Below are positions 55,146 through 63,582 of a DNA stretch of 64,000 nucleotides, piece by piece (the first letter of the stretch is position 1; each line of letters begins with the position of its first letter). Below the pieces are notes generated by a model that saw nothing but the letters and a program-made list of their open reading frames with translations, did no database searches and was not told where the DNA came from. A program made the translations under genes and the position numbers. Source of the stretch: Aquimarina atlantica (GTDB lineage Bacteria > Bacteroidota > Bacteroidia > Flavobacteriales > Flavobacteriaceae); the NCBI RefSeq assembly GCF_000626715.1, contig NZ_AQRA01000001.1, positions 496,001-560,000 of the forward strand. Reading direction: 5' to 3'.

Positions 55146-55721
55146 ATGAAAACTCTTTTTTTACTACTTACAAGCTGTTTACTAATAAGTTGTGGAAGTT
55201 CACAAAATCTGGCGGTATCTACAGAACAAAGTAAAGTCTTAGATGAATTAATAGCGCAAAAAAAACTCGAGATTATATCGGATTGGGCATCTCCAATATC
55301 GTCGAGTACTGGCTTAAATGCATTGGTTAATAGCGGGTTATTACCCATAGGGAGTACAGGTAATAATATAAGTCTAATCGGAAATTTTAATCATTTTAGA
55401 ATCCTGGGAGATAGTATCTCTGTGTATTTACCATATTATGGAGAACGCCAAATATCTGCAGGGTTTAGTAACCGGAATAATAATATTGAATTTGATGGTG
55501 TACCAGAGCACACTAAGGTTACGTATAATGAAAAAAAACAACGGTATTTGATAAATTTTGAAGTTAGGAATGCTACAGAGTGGCTTAGAATCGCTGTAAC
55601 ACTATATCCAAATTTGAGAAGTGATATTATGATACAAAGTAATCACCGAACGGCGATACGGTATAGAGGTATGGTATCTAAGTTAGAAGAGAAAAATCAT
55701 ACTGCAGTATCCAATAATTAG
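55146..55721 (+). CDS. DUF4251 lipoprotein
   Basis: 191 residues with lipobox LLISC. Middle and end match the DUF4251 family of Bacteroidota: SLIGNFNHFRILGDSISVYLPYYGERQIS, FEVRNATEWLRIAVTLYPN and SNHRTAIRYRGMVS. Beta-rich, probably periplasmic. No activity known. Last plus-strand gene before the all-minus region. Confidence 0.85.
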   Translation: MKTLFLLLTSCLLISCGSSQNLAVSTEQSKVLDELIAQKKLEIISDWASPISSSTGLNALVNSGLLPIGSTGNNISLIGNFNHFRILGDSISVYLPYYGERQISAGFSNRNNNIEFDGVPEHTKVTYNEKKQRYLINFEVRNATEWLRIAVTLYPNLRSDIMIQSNHRTAIRYRGMVSKLEEKNHTAVSNN

Positions 55722-55753
55722 CCCGAATCAAAATTAATAGTAGAGAAGCATAC

Positions 55754-55785
<32 letters not shown>

Positions 55786-55804
55786 TACAAATGTATTTAT
55801 TGAA

Positions 55805-55900
55805 GCAAATTGGCATATACGTAGTATTTTACATAGTTGCAGATATAGTGACACCATCTGGTGTTCTATATCGTCAGCAATTATGTAAAAGCCAATTTGC
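55805..55900. repeat. About 96-base imperfect hairpin in unit A
   Basis: Outer arms gcaaattggc (55805-55814) and exact complement (55891-55900). Middle arms ttttacatagttgc (55827-55840) with gcaattatgtaaaa (55877-55890), one mismatch, and a 12-base bulge on the left. Inner arms gatatag/ctatatc and acacca/tggtgt close to a 2-base loop. Extended, bulged, non-coding palindrome. Confidence 0.7.
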
Positions 55901-56150
55901 GGGTATTTAATTCTATTGTAACTATAATGTAGTATTATGTAAAATATCCCACAGTGATTCTATTTCATAGTAATCAGCTACTTGGGTCATTAAAATTGCC
56001 AACCGCATAGCCCACGCCAAAAAAAGCAAAACTTTTAGATGTATTATAAATCGCGTATTTGATAAAATATACGTGATAAAAGTTTTTACGCGATTCTCGT
56101 GACGTTGCCGCATAAGCATAAAATTACTCTAACGAGATAATTTCTTGACC

Positions 56151-56211
56151 CTTCGATAAACTCAGGGTAAATGACAAAAGAACAAAAAAACCTGTGCTGA
56201 GCTTGCCGAAG
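56151..56211. repeat. REP-like hairpin in unit A
   Basis: Arms cttcgataaactcag (56151-56165) and ctgagcttgccgaag (56197-56211) pair at 12 of 15 positions. Variant of the cttcgacaagctcag palindrome that is dispersed in many bacterial genomes. Also found at 59122-59182. Confidence 0.6.
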
Positions 56212-56454
56212 TATCAAGGCTGCATAAAACTTTGGAAACAATTACGGTGCAGTCGCTATATTTTAGAAAACTTTCCAACTCCTAAGATTGATTGAAACTA
56301 CAATGAATATCTGCAACTTTAATTAAAACTAAGTACTTAATCTCTAAAATATAGACGCTCCTTTACCTATTGTTTTCTCCAAAGTTTTCTGAGGCCAGTT
56401 TTAAAACTCATAGGTTCTATTTTACATAATAATTCCCTATAATAAGGTTACTTG

Positions 56455-57093
56455 TTAAATTAATTTTATTTGGCCATCTACAAATTGTAATAAACCAATT
56501 ATCTCTTCTCCTAAAAGGTATAACTTGGTAACGCCAACATCTGGAAAATAATTTTCTTTGTGCTGATCTATGTTTCTAGAGTTTTCTGTAGCGGTCTTGA
56601 TATCAACAGCATAAACTTCAAGCTTATATCCCCCATTTGTTTGTTCGTTAAGTAATTGTTTCATTTGGCCTGAATCATTTGGTGTAATCTTTACATCGCT
56701 TTTATGGTAATATAACCAGACTTCAAAACATTGATTACTGATTGCCATAAACCAATTAGAAGTGGTGTTTGTCAATTGATTAATTTCTTCTATACTATCC
56801 CTTTCCCATCTATCTACATCAAGAATAAACCATAACTGGTCTTCAAAATTTTCTTCCCATCCGTTTTCTTCAATATACTCAGACGCTCTTTCCATTAGCT
56901 TATTTGGAGCAGATTCACCTTGATTTTCACCTATAGGAGCGATCGTTTTAACTATTAATTTTTGAGATTTTTTATCAAAAAAATTAAAATAATCCGCTTC
57001 TCTTTCTCCTTCGCATATTAATATAAATTTTCTGGCATCTCTAAAGGGTTCACCTTTTTTATACGACCTATTCGTTTTTTTAATTGGAGGCAT
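56455..57093 (-). CDS. RloB-family (Toprim-like) protein
   Basis: 212 residues. Toprim-type acidic motifs: FILICEGEREADYF (E28, E30) and FILDVDRWE (D92, D94). SNQCFEVWLYYH is the RloB-family helix. RloB-like proteins pair with an AAA15 ATPase in Lactococcus AbiL-type abortive infection and PARIS-like systems. It overlaps the ATPase stop by 14 bases, being the second gene of the minus-strand operon. Likely a nuclease or nuclease-like effector held by the ATPase. Confidence 0.85.
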   Translation of the reverse strand: MPPIKKTNRSYKKGEPFRDARKFILICEGEREADYFNFFDKKSQKLIVKTIAPIGENQGESAPNKLMERASEYIEENGWEENFEDQLWFILDVDRWERDSIEEINQLTNTTSNWFMAISNQCFEVWLYYHKSDVKITPNDSGQMKQLLNEQTNGGYKLEVYAVDIKTATENSRNIDQHKENYFPDVGVTKLYLLGEEIIGLLQFVDGQIKLI

Positions 57094-58423
57094 ATTCTGT
57101 CCAGTTTAGATCATCAAAATTTGCTAGTATTGGAATTCCTCCAAATCGGCCGTTTAAATATCCCTTCCTGATATTTAAGTCGGGCCTTATTTTTTTAAAC
57201 TCTGCGAGTGTTTTAAACTCAGTATTACCACGTTCTCTATTTTTCTCTGCAAACCAAATTTCATCAGGTCTTAACATGTTTAAGTCTAGTAGATTAGATT
57301 CATGAGTTGTAAAAATTAGTTGCCCTTTGATTTGATCTTCTCTTGACAATTTTGATAAAAATTCTTTAAGTAAAGATGGATGAATGCTTCTTCCTATCTC
57401 ATCAATTATATAAACACTAAAATCACCTTCCTTAACAATCAAATTGTATAACATTGACATAAATTCTATTAACCTCTTTGTGCCGTCTGATTCCTCATTA
57501 AAGGAAAACAAATTATTTGTTCCAAATCCAATATGTTCAACATACAATCTTTTAACTACAGGCTCTCCTTCTTTTAAAGTAACAATCATATCAACAGATA
57601 AAGGTATGTCCTCTCCATCATTTTTTTCAAGATCTTCAATTAAATCATTCACCAAGTCTTTATCGTCTTCCCCAAAATATTCACTTATATTAAACTCTTT
57701 AATATGTAAGTTTTTTATTCCAGTATCAAAACTACATAGCATATCTCTAGTGAAGTCCATAAAAGAAGGTTCATTAAGTAGATTTGAAACCAAATATTGG
57801 GGTTTAGATGTTGGGAAAATAACTTGCATCTTTATCATCCATTTTATAACAGCCTCAATTTCATTTGATAAATCCCCAAGATCAATATCACCTATTAAAT
57901 TTAAAAACAATTGATTACTATTAACCCTTTCTTCATAATGATCCTTTAATATTTGAAACTTCTTAGTTTTTAAAAGTTTTTTATTTACTTCAATTTTACT
58001 TACTCCATTTTTGTCAACTTCTCGATCAAATATCAATGTGTCTTTTTTACTGATTCCCGAATAATATAAATACTCTTTAATGATATTATCCCTAAGCAGC
58101 TCAAAACCATAAATATAAGCCGTATTCTTAGTGATAAATTCAATTTCAAGTTCGGTAGGTTTATCTTCATTTCCTTTAAATGAAGGAACTTTTAATTTTG
58201 TGAGATCATCTTCCAAAACAGCATCTCTTAGATAATCAAAAGCTTTTACTAAGTTAGATTTACCTGTTGCATTTGCTCCATAAATTGAAGTAAGTTTTAG
58301 GATATCTAAATCCTTAAATTTATAAACATGATTATCAAATCTTCTATAATCACCTATAAATAAGTTGAATTCAGTGGTATCGTTGAAAGAAAGAAAATTA
58401 GAAATATTATATCTAAGTATCAT
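57080..58423 (-). CDS. RloA-like AAA15/ABC-type ATPase
   Basis: 447 residues. Walker A GANATGKS (49-56), signature ESDGTK (311-316), Walker B VYIIDE (D341, E342) and switch His374 in FTTHESN. The long insert between Walker A and the signature is probably a coiled/helical dimerisation arm. Belongs to the OLD/RloA ATPase class. With RloB it makes a candidate two-gene anti-phage system. Two 21-base direct repeats lie directly upstream of the ATG. Confidence 0.88.
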   Translation of the reverse strand: MILRYNISNFLSFNDTTEFNLFIGDYRRFDNHVYKFKDLDILKLTSIYGANATGKSNLVKAFDYLRDAVLEDDLTKLKVPSFKGNEDKPTELEIEFITKNTAYIYGFELLRDNIIKEYLYYSGISKKDTLIFDREVDKNGVSKIEVNKKLLKTKKFQILKDHYEERVNSNQLFLNLIGDIDLGDLSNEIEAVIKWMIKMQVIFPTSKPQYLVSNLLNEPSFMDFTRDMLCSFDTGIKNLHIKEFNISEYFGEDDKDLVNDLIEDLEKNDGEDIPLSVDMIVTLKEGEPVVKRLYVEHIGFGTNNLFSFNEESDGTKRLIEFMSMLYNLIVKEGDFSVYIIDEIGRSIHPSLLKEFLSKLSREDQIKGQLIFTTHESNLLDLNMLRPDEIWFAEKNRERGNTEFKTLAEFKKIRPDLNIRKGYLNGRFGGIPILANFDDLNWTEYASN

Positions 58424-58424
58424 T

Positions 58425-58508
58425 ATTACGATTTTTTCGTTTTAACTATGGATAAATATATATAAATATAACAAATTAAATAATTATATTACGATTTTTT
58501 CGTTTTAA
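58425..58508. repeat. 21-base direct repeat pair flanking the rloA promoter
   Basis: Exact 21-base copies at 58425-58445 and 58488-58508 (both begin attacgattttttcgtttt). Offset 63 bases; the first copy starts one base from the rloA start codon. The 42 bases between are very AT-rich and should hold the promoter. Candidate regulatory sites or duplication scar. Confidence 0.6.
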
Positions 58509-58542
58509 TTAACATTCCACACACATTCCCCTACTCTCCTAT

Positions 58543-58576
58543 CCCTTCGACAAGCTCAGGGAACACGTCGAACGGG
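58543..58576. repeat. REP-like palindrome
   Basis: cccttcgacaagctcaggg at 58543-58561 followed by gtcgaacggg, giving a hairpin with ttcgac/gtcgaa arms. Canonical form of the palindrome seen degenerate elsewhere in these units. Confidence 0.6.
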
Positions 58577-59121
58577 CAATAAGTGTTACATTATCTTTTT
58601 TAAAGAAACTTTTCGTTAGAAAACTTTTAAAGAATATGTAGAAGTAATAAACTTTGCTTTTCCCAAAGCAAAGTGACATAACGCAAGTACATTATAGTAC
58701 AAATGTATTTATTGAAGCAAAACGGCGAATACCGCGTATTTGATATAATATCAGATATAATTACGCGCCAGCATATTATATCGACAGATATATGTCACAG
58801 CCGTTTGGCGACACGCCCGTTACAAGTGATCGTAGCTACTGGGGTCATTAAAATTATTTTAAGACGTTTAGGTAGCTTATAAATCGGGTATTTGATAAAA
58901 TATACGTGAAAAAAGTTTTTACGCGATTCTCGTGAAGGTTCCCGCATAAGCATTTTTAGCATTTATGATTTGCATCTCTGCAAACGTTATCCAGCCGCAT
59001 CATCTCGCAGCTTTACAAAATTGATTCACAGGATCAATTTCGTAAACTCGTCTATGCACATGCTTATCTGCAGAACGCAGATTTAACATCCTAAGGGCTT
59101 GCATATCTTTTTGTCTTGCCC

Positions 59122-59182
59122 CTTCGATAAACTCAGGGTAAATGACAAAAGAACAAAAAAACTTGTGCTGAGCTTGCCGAAG
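59122..59182. repeat. REP-like hairpin in unit B
   Basis: Arms cttcgataaactcag (59122-59136) and ctgagcttgccgaag (59168-59182). Same element and nearly the same loop as at 56151-56211. Confidence 0.6.
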
Positions 59183-59482
59183 TATCAAGGCTGCACAAAA
59201 CTTTGGGAACAATCACGGCTCAATCGCTATATTTTAGACGGCATAAAATTGAAAGTCTAGTAGACTTTTGATTTTGTGAGCGAGCTGGCGTGTTGGCGAT
59301 TTATAACGTTTTGTTTAATCAATAGTACTACTATCATTATCCGGCCGCATCATCTCGCAGCTATAATAATTCCTCCACTGGAGCAATCATTATATCTCGT
59401 GTTTTAACCAAAGTTTTCTGAGGCCGGTTTGCCATTGCTACATCTTGGTAAAAATGCAAAATATCAATATTTATATTGACTT

Positions 59483-60589
59483 TTAATAAGTTAAAAGAAA
59501 ATCAAGTAAGTTTTTTTGAAACTTGTTTCTATGCTCTGAATTGGTAAAAAACACATAACCCACTTTTTTATCTAAATTAAACATATACAATGCTGTATGA
59601 CTTAAGTTATCCCCACCGTGTGAAAAATTAGTGCCATAATCAGAATCTTCTATGGCAATTCCTAATCCATATTTTTGTTCTTTTGATTTTTTAGTAGCTA
59701 GTTTTGCTGATTGAATTTTTAAAAGCTCTTTGTGACTTTTCTTTGATAGTATTTTAGTATTCATAAGCGCTAACAAAAAGCGTGAAAACTCTTTAGATTC
59801 TGTTTGTAAGCTTGCAGATGCTTTAAAATCAGGGTCTTTGGTACTACTGCCATATCCTTTATTTAATTCCCCTCTAAAATGGCCGTCAGCACGATGTTTT
59901 TCAATATAGTCATTCCAAACAAAACTAGAATTTTTCATTTTGAGAGGCGTAAAAATTGTTATTTTAATTAAATCTTGTAATTCATTTTTTTCAATTCCTT
60001 TTAAATGAGCAATAACTTTAGCTAAATATTCATAACCTTCTCCTGAATATTGATATTTAGTACCTGGTTCAAATTGTATAGTCAATTTACCTTTAGGATT
60101 ATAATTTCCTTGTTCATCAAGATATCTCCAATTAGGGAATCCACTTGTATGTGATAAAACCATTCTAGCAGTAATTAATTTATAACGTTCATCATAAGCA
60201 ATATCTGGATATTCCATATAATTATATAAAGGTGTGTCTAAATCAAATAAACCATCATCTACCATTTTCATAGCAAAAAAACTAAATACGGTTTTAGACA
60301 TTGATGCAGCATCAAAAATTGTAGCATTATTTACTTTTTCTTGTGTTTCAATATTTTTCACTCCTAAAGCATTGTGATACACTATTTTATTATCATTAAT
60401 AAAAGCGATAGAAAGTCCTGGTATTTGAAGCGAGTCCATTTGGTTTTTGATAAAAGTATCCATTGTAGATTTAGAGATAAGATTACCATTAAAAGACTTA
60501 ATAAATGTTTCTGAATTTGTAGTCGGTTTAATTTTACAAGAAACTAATGCTATACTAAATAGGACTATTATAAATAAAGTTTTTTTCAT
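59483..60589 (-). CDS. Serine hydrolase, class C beta-lactamase/PBP fold, lipoprotein
   Basis: 368 residues. Lipobox IALVSC. SxxK nucleophile SMSK at 96-99, Tyr motif YQYSGEGY, and HGGD in place of the KTG triad. Family includes D-aminopeptidases, esterases and beta-lactamases; the HGG variant is more common in esterase/peptidase-like members. Starts 9 bases after the stop of the next hydrolase, so the two are co-transcribed paralogues, only moderately similar. Confidence 0.87.
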   Translation of the reverse strand: MKKTLFIIVLFSIALVSCKIKPTTNSETFIKSFNGNLISKSTMDTFIKNQMDSLQIPGLSIAFINDNKIVYHNALGVKNIETQEKVNNATIFDAASMSKTVFSFFAMKMVDDGLFDLDTPLYNYMEYPDIAYDERYKLITARMVLSHTSGFPNWRYLDEQGNYNPKGKLTIQFEPGTKYQYSGEGYEYLAKVIAHLKGIEKNELQDLIKITIFTPLKMKNSSFVWNDYIEKHRADGHFRGELNKGYGSSTKDPDFKASASLQTESKEFSRFLLALMNTKILSKKSHKELLKIQSAKLATKKSKEQKYGLGIAIEDSDYGTNFSHGGDNLSHTALYMFNLDKKVGYVFFTNSEHRNKFQKNLLDFLLTY

Positions 60590-60598
60590 TTTTCAAAT

Positions 60599-62068
60599 TT
60601 ATTTGTAGGTTTTGTTTACCCGAGAGTAATCTCCATTTTTATCTAAAAACACTAGACTGCTTCCAGGTTTTTTTGGAAATATCACTAAAAGTGAAATATT
60701 AGTTGCTAGAAACGTATTTTCTTCTACAGGAATAAGTTGGTGTCTTTCATTGTCAATTTGAATAAATAATTTTTTGTATTCGTTAGTAATTACAACAAAG
60801 TGATTTTTCCAATCATATTGACCAGCATAACTGCTAAAATCTTTATCAGCAGTATCATAAATTTCATAGGCTGATGGCTTAAAATAATCCCAATTATACT
60901 CTTCGGCTACAGCTCTTTGAATATAATTAAACAAATCTTCTGTATTCACACTATTAGCCATGATTACTACTGCTTGTTCTTTTTTGACTGAACCAAAAAT
61001 AACGGACGTAAAACCATAATTTTGCCCTGTATGTTTAAATACAATATCATCTGAATCCTGTTTCCAATTCAATAAGGTAAAGCCTAATTTATCAAGGTTT
61101 CCATCTCTATTAAATACTCTATTGGTCATTTCTTTTGATATTAAGGTGTTTGTACCCTTACTGTGGTCTGTTAATAATTTATGTGTAAATCTTGCCAAAT
61201 CATCTGGAGTAGTCCAAATTCCACCAGCTGCCTTAAACGTAATGATATTATATGGTTGTGGCTGTAAATTTGCTGAATATCCTGTAGCTTTTGTTGCCAA
61301 AAGACGTTCAGGAATTGGTTGTATAAAAGAAGTCGTTTTCATTCCTGATGGTTTTAAAACCAATTCGTCAATTACATCTTCAAACTTTTTATTTGTTGCA
61401 TCTTCTAATAATTTTTCTAAAACTAAATATCCGGGATTTGAATAAATGTATTTTGAACCTGGTACCGCTACTAATTTAGCAGCAGGGTGTTTTGATGGCT
61501 GTTCTCCCTTTAAAGTTTGTTCTATAGTTGGTAACGTTTCATAAGGCATATAATTTGGACCGTAATATCTATTAAAGCCAGAAGTGTGCCCTATAAGTCT
61601 GCGAACTGTAACTTTTTCTTTCTGTGTGAATTCGTTTACAGGTACTTTCCAGCCTTTTAATTTTTTATTTACATCTTCATCTAAATTAAGAATCCCTTGT
61701 TCTACCAACTTTAAAGCAGCCATTGCAGTAACTGGTTTTCCTAATGAAGCACCTGTAAAAACAGTGTTTTTATCTACTTTTATTGAGTCTTTAAGATTTG
61801 CATAACCATAACTTTTTGACCAAGATATTTCTCCTTTATCTACGAAAACAATGCGTAATCCAGGGACTTTGTATTGTTCCATCAAATCTTCAACACGTTG
61901 TGGTTGCATCTGATTTTTTATATAATAAAACGGTTTTAAATTATTGACAACGTTTTCACGATGTGCAATGGCTGGGTCTAAAATGGCACTTTTTGAGTCG
62001 TTCTCTATTGTTTCTTTACACGAAAGAAAATTAAAAACGAAGAATAGAATTAAAAATGTCTGTTTCAA
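60599..62068 (-). CDS. Serine hydrolase, class C beta-lactamase/PBP fold, with C-terminal domain
   Basis: About 489 residues from a TTG at 62068 (opening LKQTFLILFFVFNFLSC, a good lipoprotein signal); an ATG at 62113 adds a charged leader. SxxK is GASLGK (S123/K126 counted from the ATG), Tyr motif YSNPGY, KTG equivalent HTGQ. A C-terminal lipocalin-like domain (about 120 residues, SSYAGQYDWKNHFVVITNEYKKLF) is added, absent in the neighbour. Probably a periplasmic or outer-membrane-anchored peptidase or esterase. Confidence 0.85.
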   Translation of the reverse strand: MKQTFLILFFVFNFLSCKETIENDSKSAILDPAIAHRENVVNNLKPFYYIKNQMQPQRVEDLMEQYKVPGLRIVFVDKGEISWSKSYGYANLKDSIKVDKNTVFTGASLGKPVTAMAALKLVEQGILNLDEDVNKKLKGWKVPVNEFTQKEKVTVRRLIGHTSGFNRYYGPNYMPYETLPTIEQTLKGEQPSKHPAAKLVAVPGSKYIYSNPGYLVLEKLLEDATNKKFEDVIDELVLKPSGMKTTSFIQPIPERLLATKATGYSANLQPQPYNIITFKAAGGIWTTPDDLARFTHKLLTDHSKGTNTLISKEMTNRVFNRDGNLDKLGFTLLNWKQDSDDIVFKHTGQNYGFTSVIFGSVKKEQAVVIMANSVNTEDLFNYIQRAVAEEYNWDYFKPSAYEIYDTADKDFSSYAGQYDWKNHFVVITNEYKKLFIQIDNERHQLIPVEENTFLATNISLLVIFPKKPGSSLVFLDKNGDYSRVNKTYK

Positions 62069-62172
62069 TGTGATTGATTTTAATTGATGAATAAATCGAA
62101 TGCAAAGAATCAATAAATTTATTTTTTAAGATAATTTATAATTCATATTTAGTCTCTTTGCTTACAAAAAGA

Positions 62173-62799
62173 CTACTTAATACTATTCTTCTTGAAAGCT
62201 GAAGGTGAAAGACCCGTTTCTTTTTTAAAAATCTTAAAAAAGGTACTTCTTGATTTAAACCCACAGGACTCACCTATTCCCTCCATTGTATATTTATTGT
62301 ATTCATCGGACATCAATCTGGATTTTGCTTCTTTAATGCGATACGAATTAATTAAATCGTAAAATGTAATTTGCATTTCAGTATTCAAAAATGTAGAAAG
62401 TTTTCTTTCTGATAAATCTATTTCTTCTGATAATATTCTTAAAGTTAATTCAGGATTTAGATATAGTTTTTTCTCCTTAAGAATGCCTTTAATTTTTGAT
62501 TTTAAAACTCCTGAGACATTATTAGGATTTGGTACATATTCAGTTTTTTTATCTTGTTTTTCAATTAAAAAATAAGGCAAAAAAATAGTGGATTGTTTTA
62601 GCCCATTATAACCCAAAATAACCATCGCTATGATGAGAAATGTGAGTGTGATAAAATCGTCCCAAAAAACATTATAATTGAAGAAAATTTCTGATAATGT
62701 AATTATTAAATCTATAAAAATTACAGCAGTCATACTCAATAAGAAAAGTTCTAACCAAGAGAAATCTTTTTCTTTTATGGTAGAATAATGATGCTTCAT
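62173..62799 (-). CDS. AraC-type regulator, C-terminal half of a split membrane regulator
   Basis: 208 residues. Two helices at about 15-65, a cytoplasmic linker, then an AraC HTH domain (about 105-205: LTLRILSEEIDLSERKLSTFLN, MEGIGESCGFKSRSTFFKIFKKETGLSPSAFK). The ATG overlaps the stop of the upstream gene as ATGA. It continues the upstream protein naturally, so both are likely halves of one seven-helix AraC regulator. Confidence 0.8.
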   Translation of the reverse strand: MKHHYSTIKEKDFSWLELFLLSMTAVIFIDLIITLSEIFFNYNVFWDDFITLTFLIIAMVILGYNGLKQSTIFLPYFLIEKQDKKTEYVPNPNNVSGVLKSKIKGILKEKKLYLNPELTLRILSEEIDLSERKLSTFLNTEMQITFYDLINSYRIKEAKSRLMSDEYNKYTMEGIGESCGFKSRSTFFKIFKKETGLSPSAFKKNSIK

Positions 62800-63287
62800 T
62801 GTTTTTTAACGCGATAAAACAATTTTAAAGACAGTACACAGTAAAAGATAAAGAACAGGTCTTTTACTAAAGCCAAATTAACATACTTGTAAATTGTATA
62901 AAGGTGTGTAAAAGTGTCTGGTTCCGTAAATATATTAACAAACCTAGGGATTGTGTAGATAATAAAATAGACTAAAAATGGAATGAAGTGAGCTAAATTC
63001 TTTTTAACAAAATCTGTGTGCTTAAAAAAAAGAGATTTAAAATATAGGTAAATTAGAGGTGCTAGTATAAATCTAGAGCCATCTTCAAAAATAAATGTGA
63101 TTCTATTTAACCCTCTAATATTATGTAATGCAGAATATGAGTGAAGTATATTTACTAAGACAAATACCCAAAATAATATTAATATTTTTTGAGATAATTT
63201 TTTTTGCTTAAGACGTATTAAGCCAATTAAAACAAAAAGGTTTAATATAATACCTACAATTAAAAAAAAATCTACTATTAAATCCAT
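62796..63287 (-). CDS. Membrane sensor, N-terminal half of a split AraC-type regulator
   Basis: 163 residues, five membrane helices, ending FYRVKKQ. Together with the downstream frame (two more helices plus AraC HTH) it gives about 370 residues and seven helices, the standard layout of the membrane-bound AraC regulators of Flavobacteriaceae. The break falls in a run of six A residues just before the stop. A frameshift mutation, a sequencing error or genuine two-gene coupling are all possible. Confidence 0.7.
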   Translation of the reverse strand: MDLIVDFFLIVGIILNLFVLIGLIRLKQKKLSQKILILFWVFVLVNILHSYSALHNIRGLNRITFIFEDGSRFILAPLIYLYFKSLFFKHTDFVKKNLAHFIPFLVYFIIYTIPRFVNIFTEPDTFTHLYTIYKYVNLALVKDLFFIFYCVLSLKLFYRVKKQ

Positions 63288-63336
63288 AAAATTAACGAAG
63301 ATAGTAATATAAATTAGTATTGATTATTTAATAGTA

Positions 63337-63520
63337 AACATTCCATACACATTCCCACTTCGCTCTTATCGTCGCTTCGGGCAAAGAGTATTCCATTATA
63401 TTTTTAAGAAACATTTAGGAAGAAAAAAAATAAAGAAGATTAGTACTTATAAAAGCTTTTTACCAAAGCATAGTTAAATAACGCAGAACATTATAGTATA
63501 AATGTATTCATTGAAGTAAA
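63337..63520. repeat. Partial repeat unit C
   Basis: Shares the 5' part of unit B: aacattccatacacattccc (63337), a degenerate aaagctttttaccaaagcat hairpin, and ataacgcagaacattatag leading into attatagtataaatgtattc at 63490-63520. The rest of the unit is missing. Same orientation as A and B. Confidence 0.6.
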
Positions 63521-63582
63521 ACGGTTTTTTGTATTCTAGTAAAGAATAATTTTAGAGCACCTACTAATCATTTCCAGATATA

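Larger units (their letters stand above)
58511..59425. repeat. Long repeat unit B (cassette-boundary-like)
   Basis: Fills the gap between rloA and the next gene. Starts with aacattccacacacattccc, shared with unit C at 63337 (19/20). A perfect hairpin ctttgcttt/aaagcaaag lies at 58652-58673. The 31 bases at 58691-58721 equal unit A. A second bulged hairpin has outer arms aaacggc/gccgttt (58720-58726/58800-58806) and inner arms gatataatat/atattatatc (58742-58751/58773-58782). The remaining blocks follow unit A's order to ccaaagttttctgaggcc at 59408. The word gccgcatcatctcgcag occurs twice (58995 and 59345). No convincing gene. Confidence 0.7.

Noticed and set aside
55922..56119. Minus-strand open frame in repeat unit A
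   Set aside because: It lies in a segment conserved as DNA blocks with unit B, where the frame is not kept.
59000..59212. Minus-strand open frame in repeat unit B
   Set aside because: It spans the REP-like hairpin and has the nonsense composition typical of translated REP elements.
62796..62812. Programmed -1 slippery heptamer A AAA AAC in the split AraC gene
   Set aside because: The six A and C are there, but in the zero frame the codons are AAA AAA CAA, not the AAA AAC phase needed for the classical heptamer. Simple slippage or a mutation is possible.
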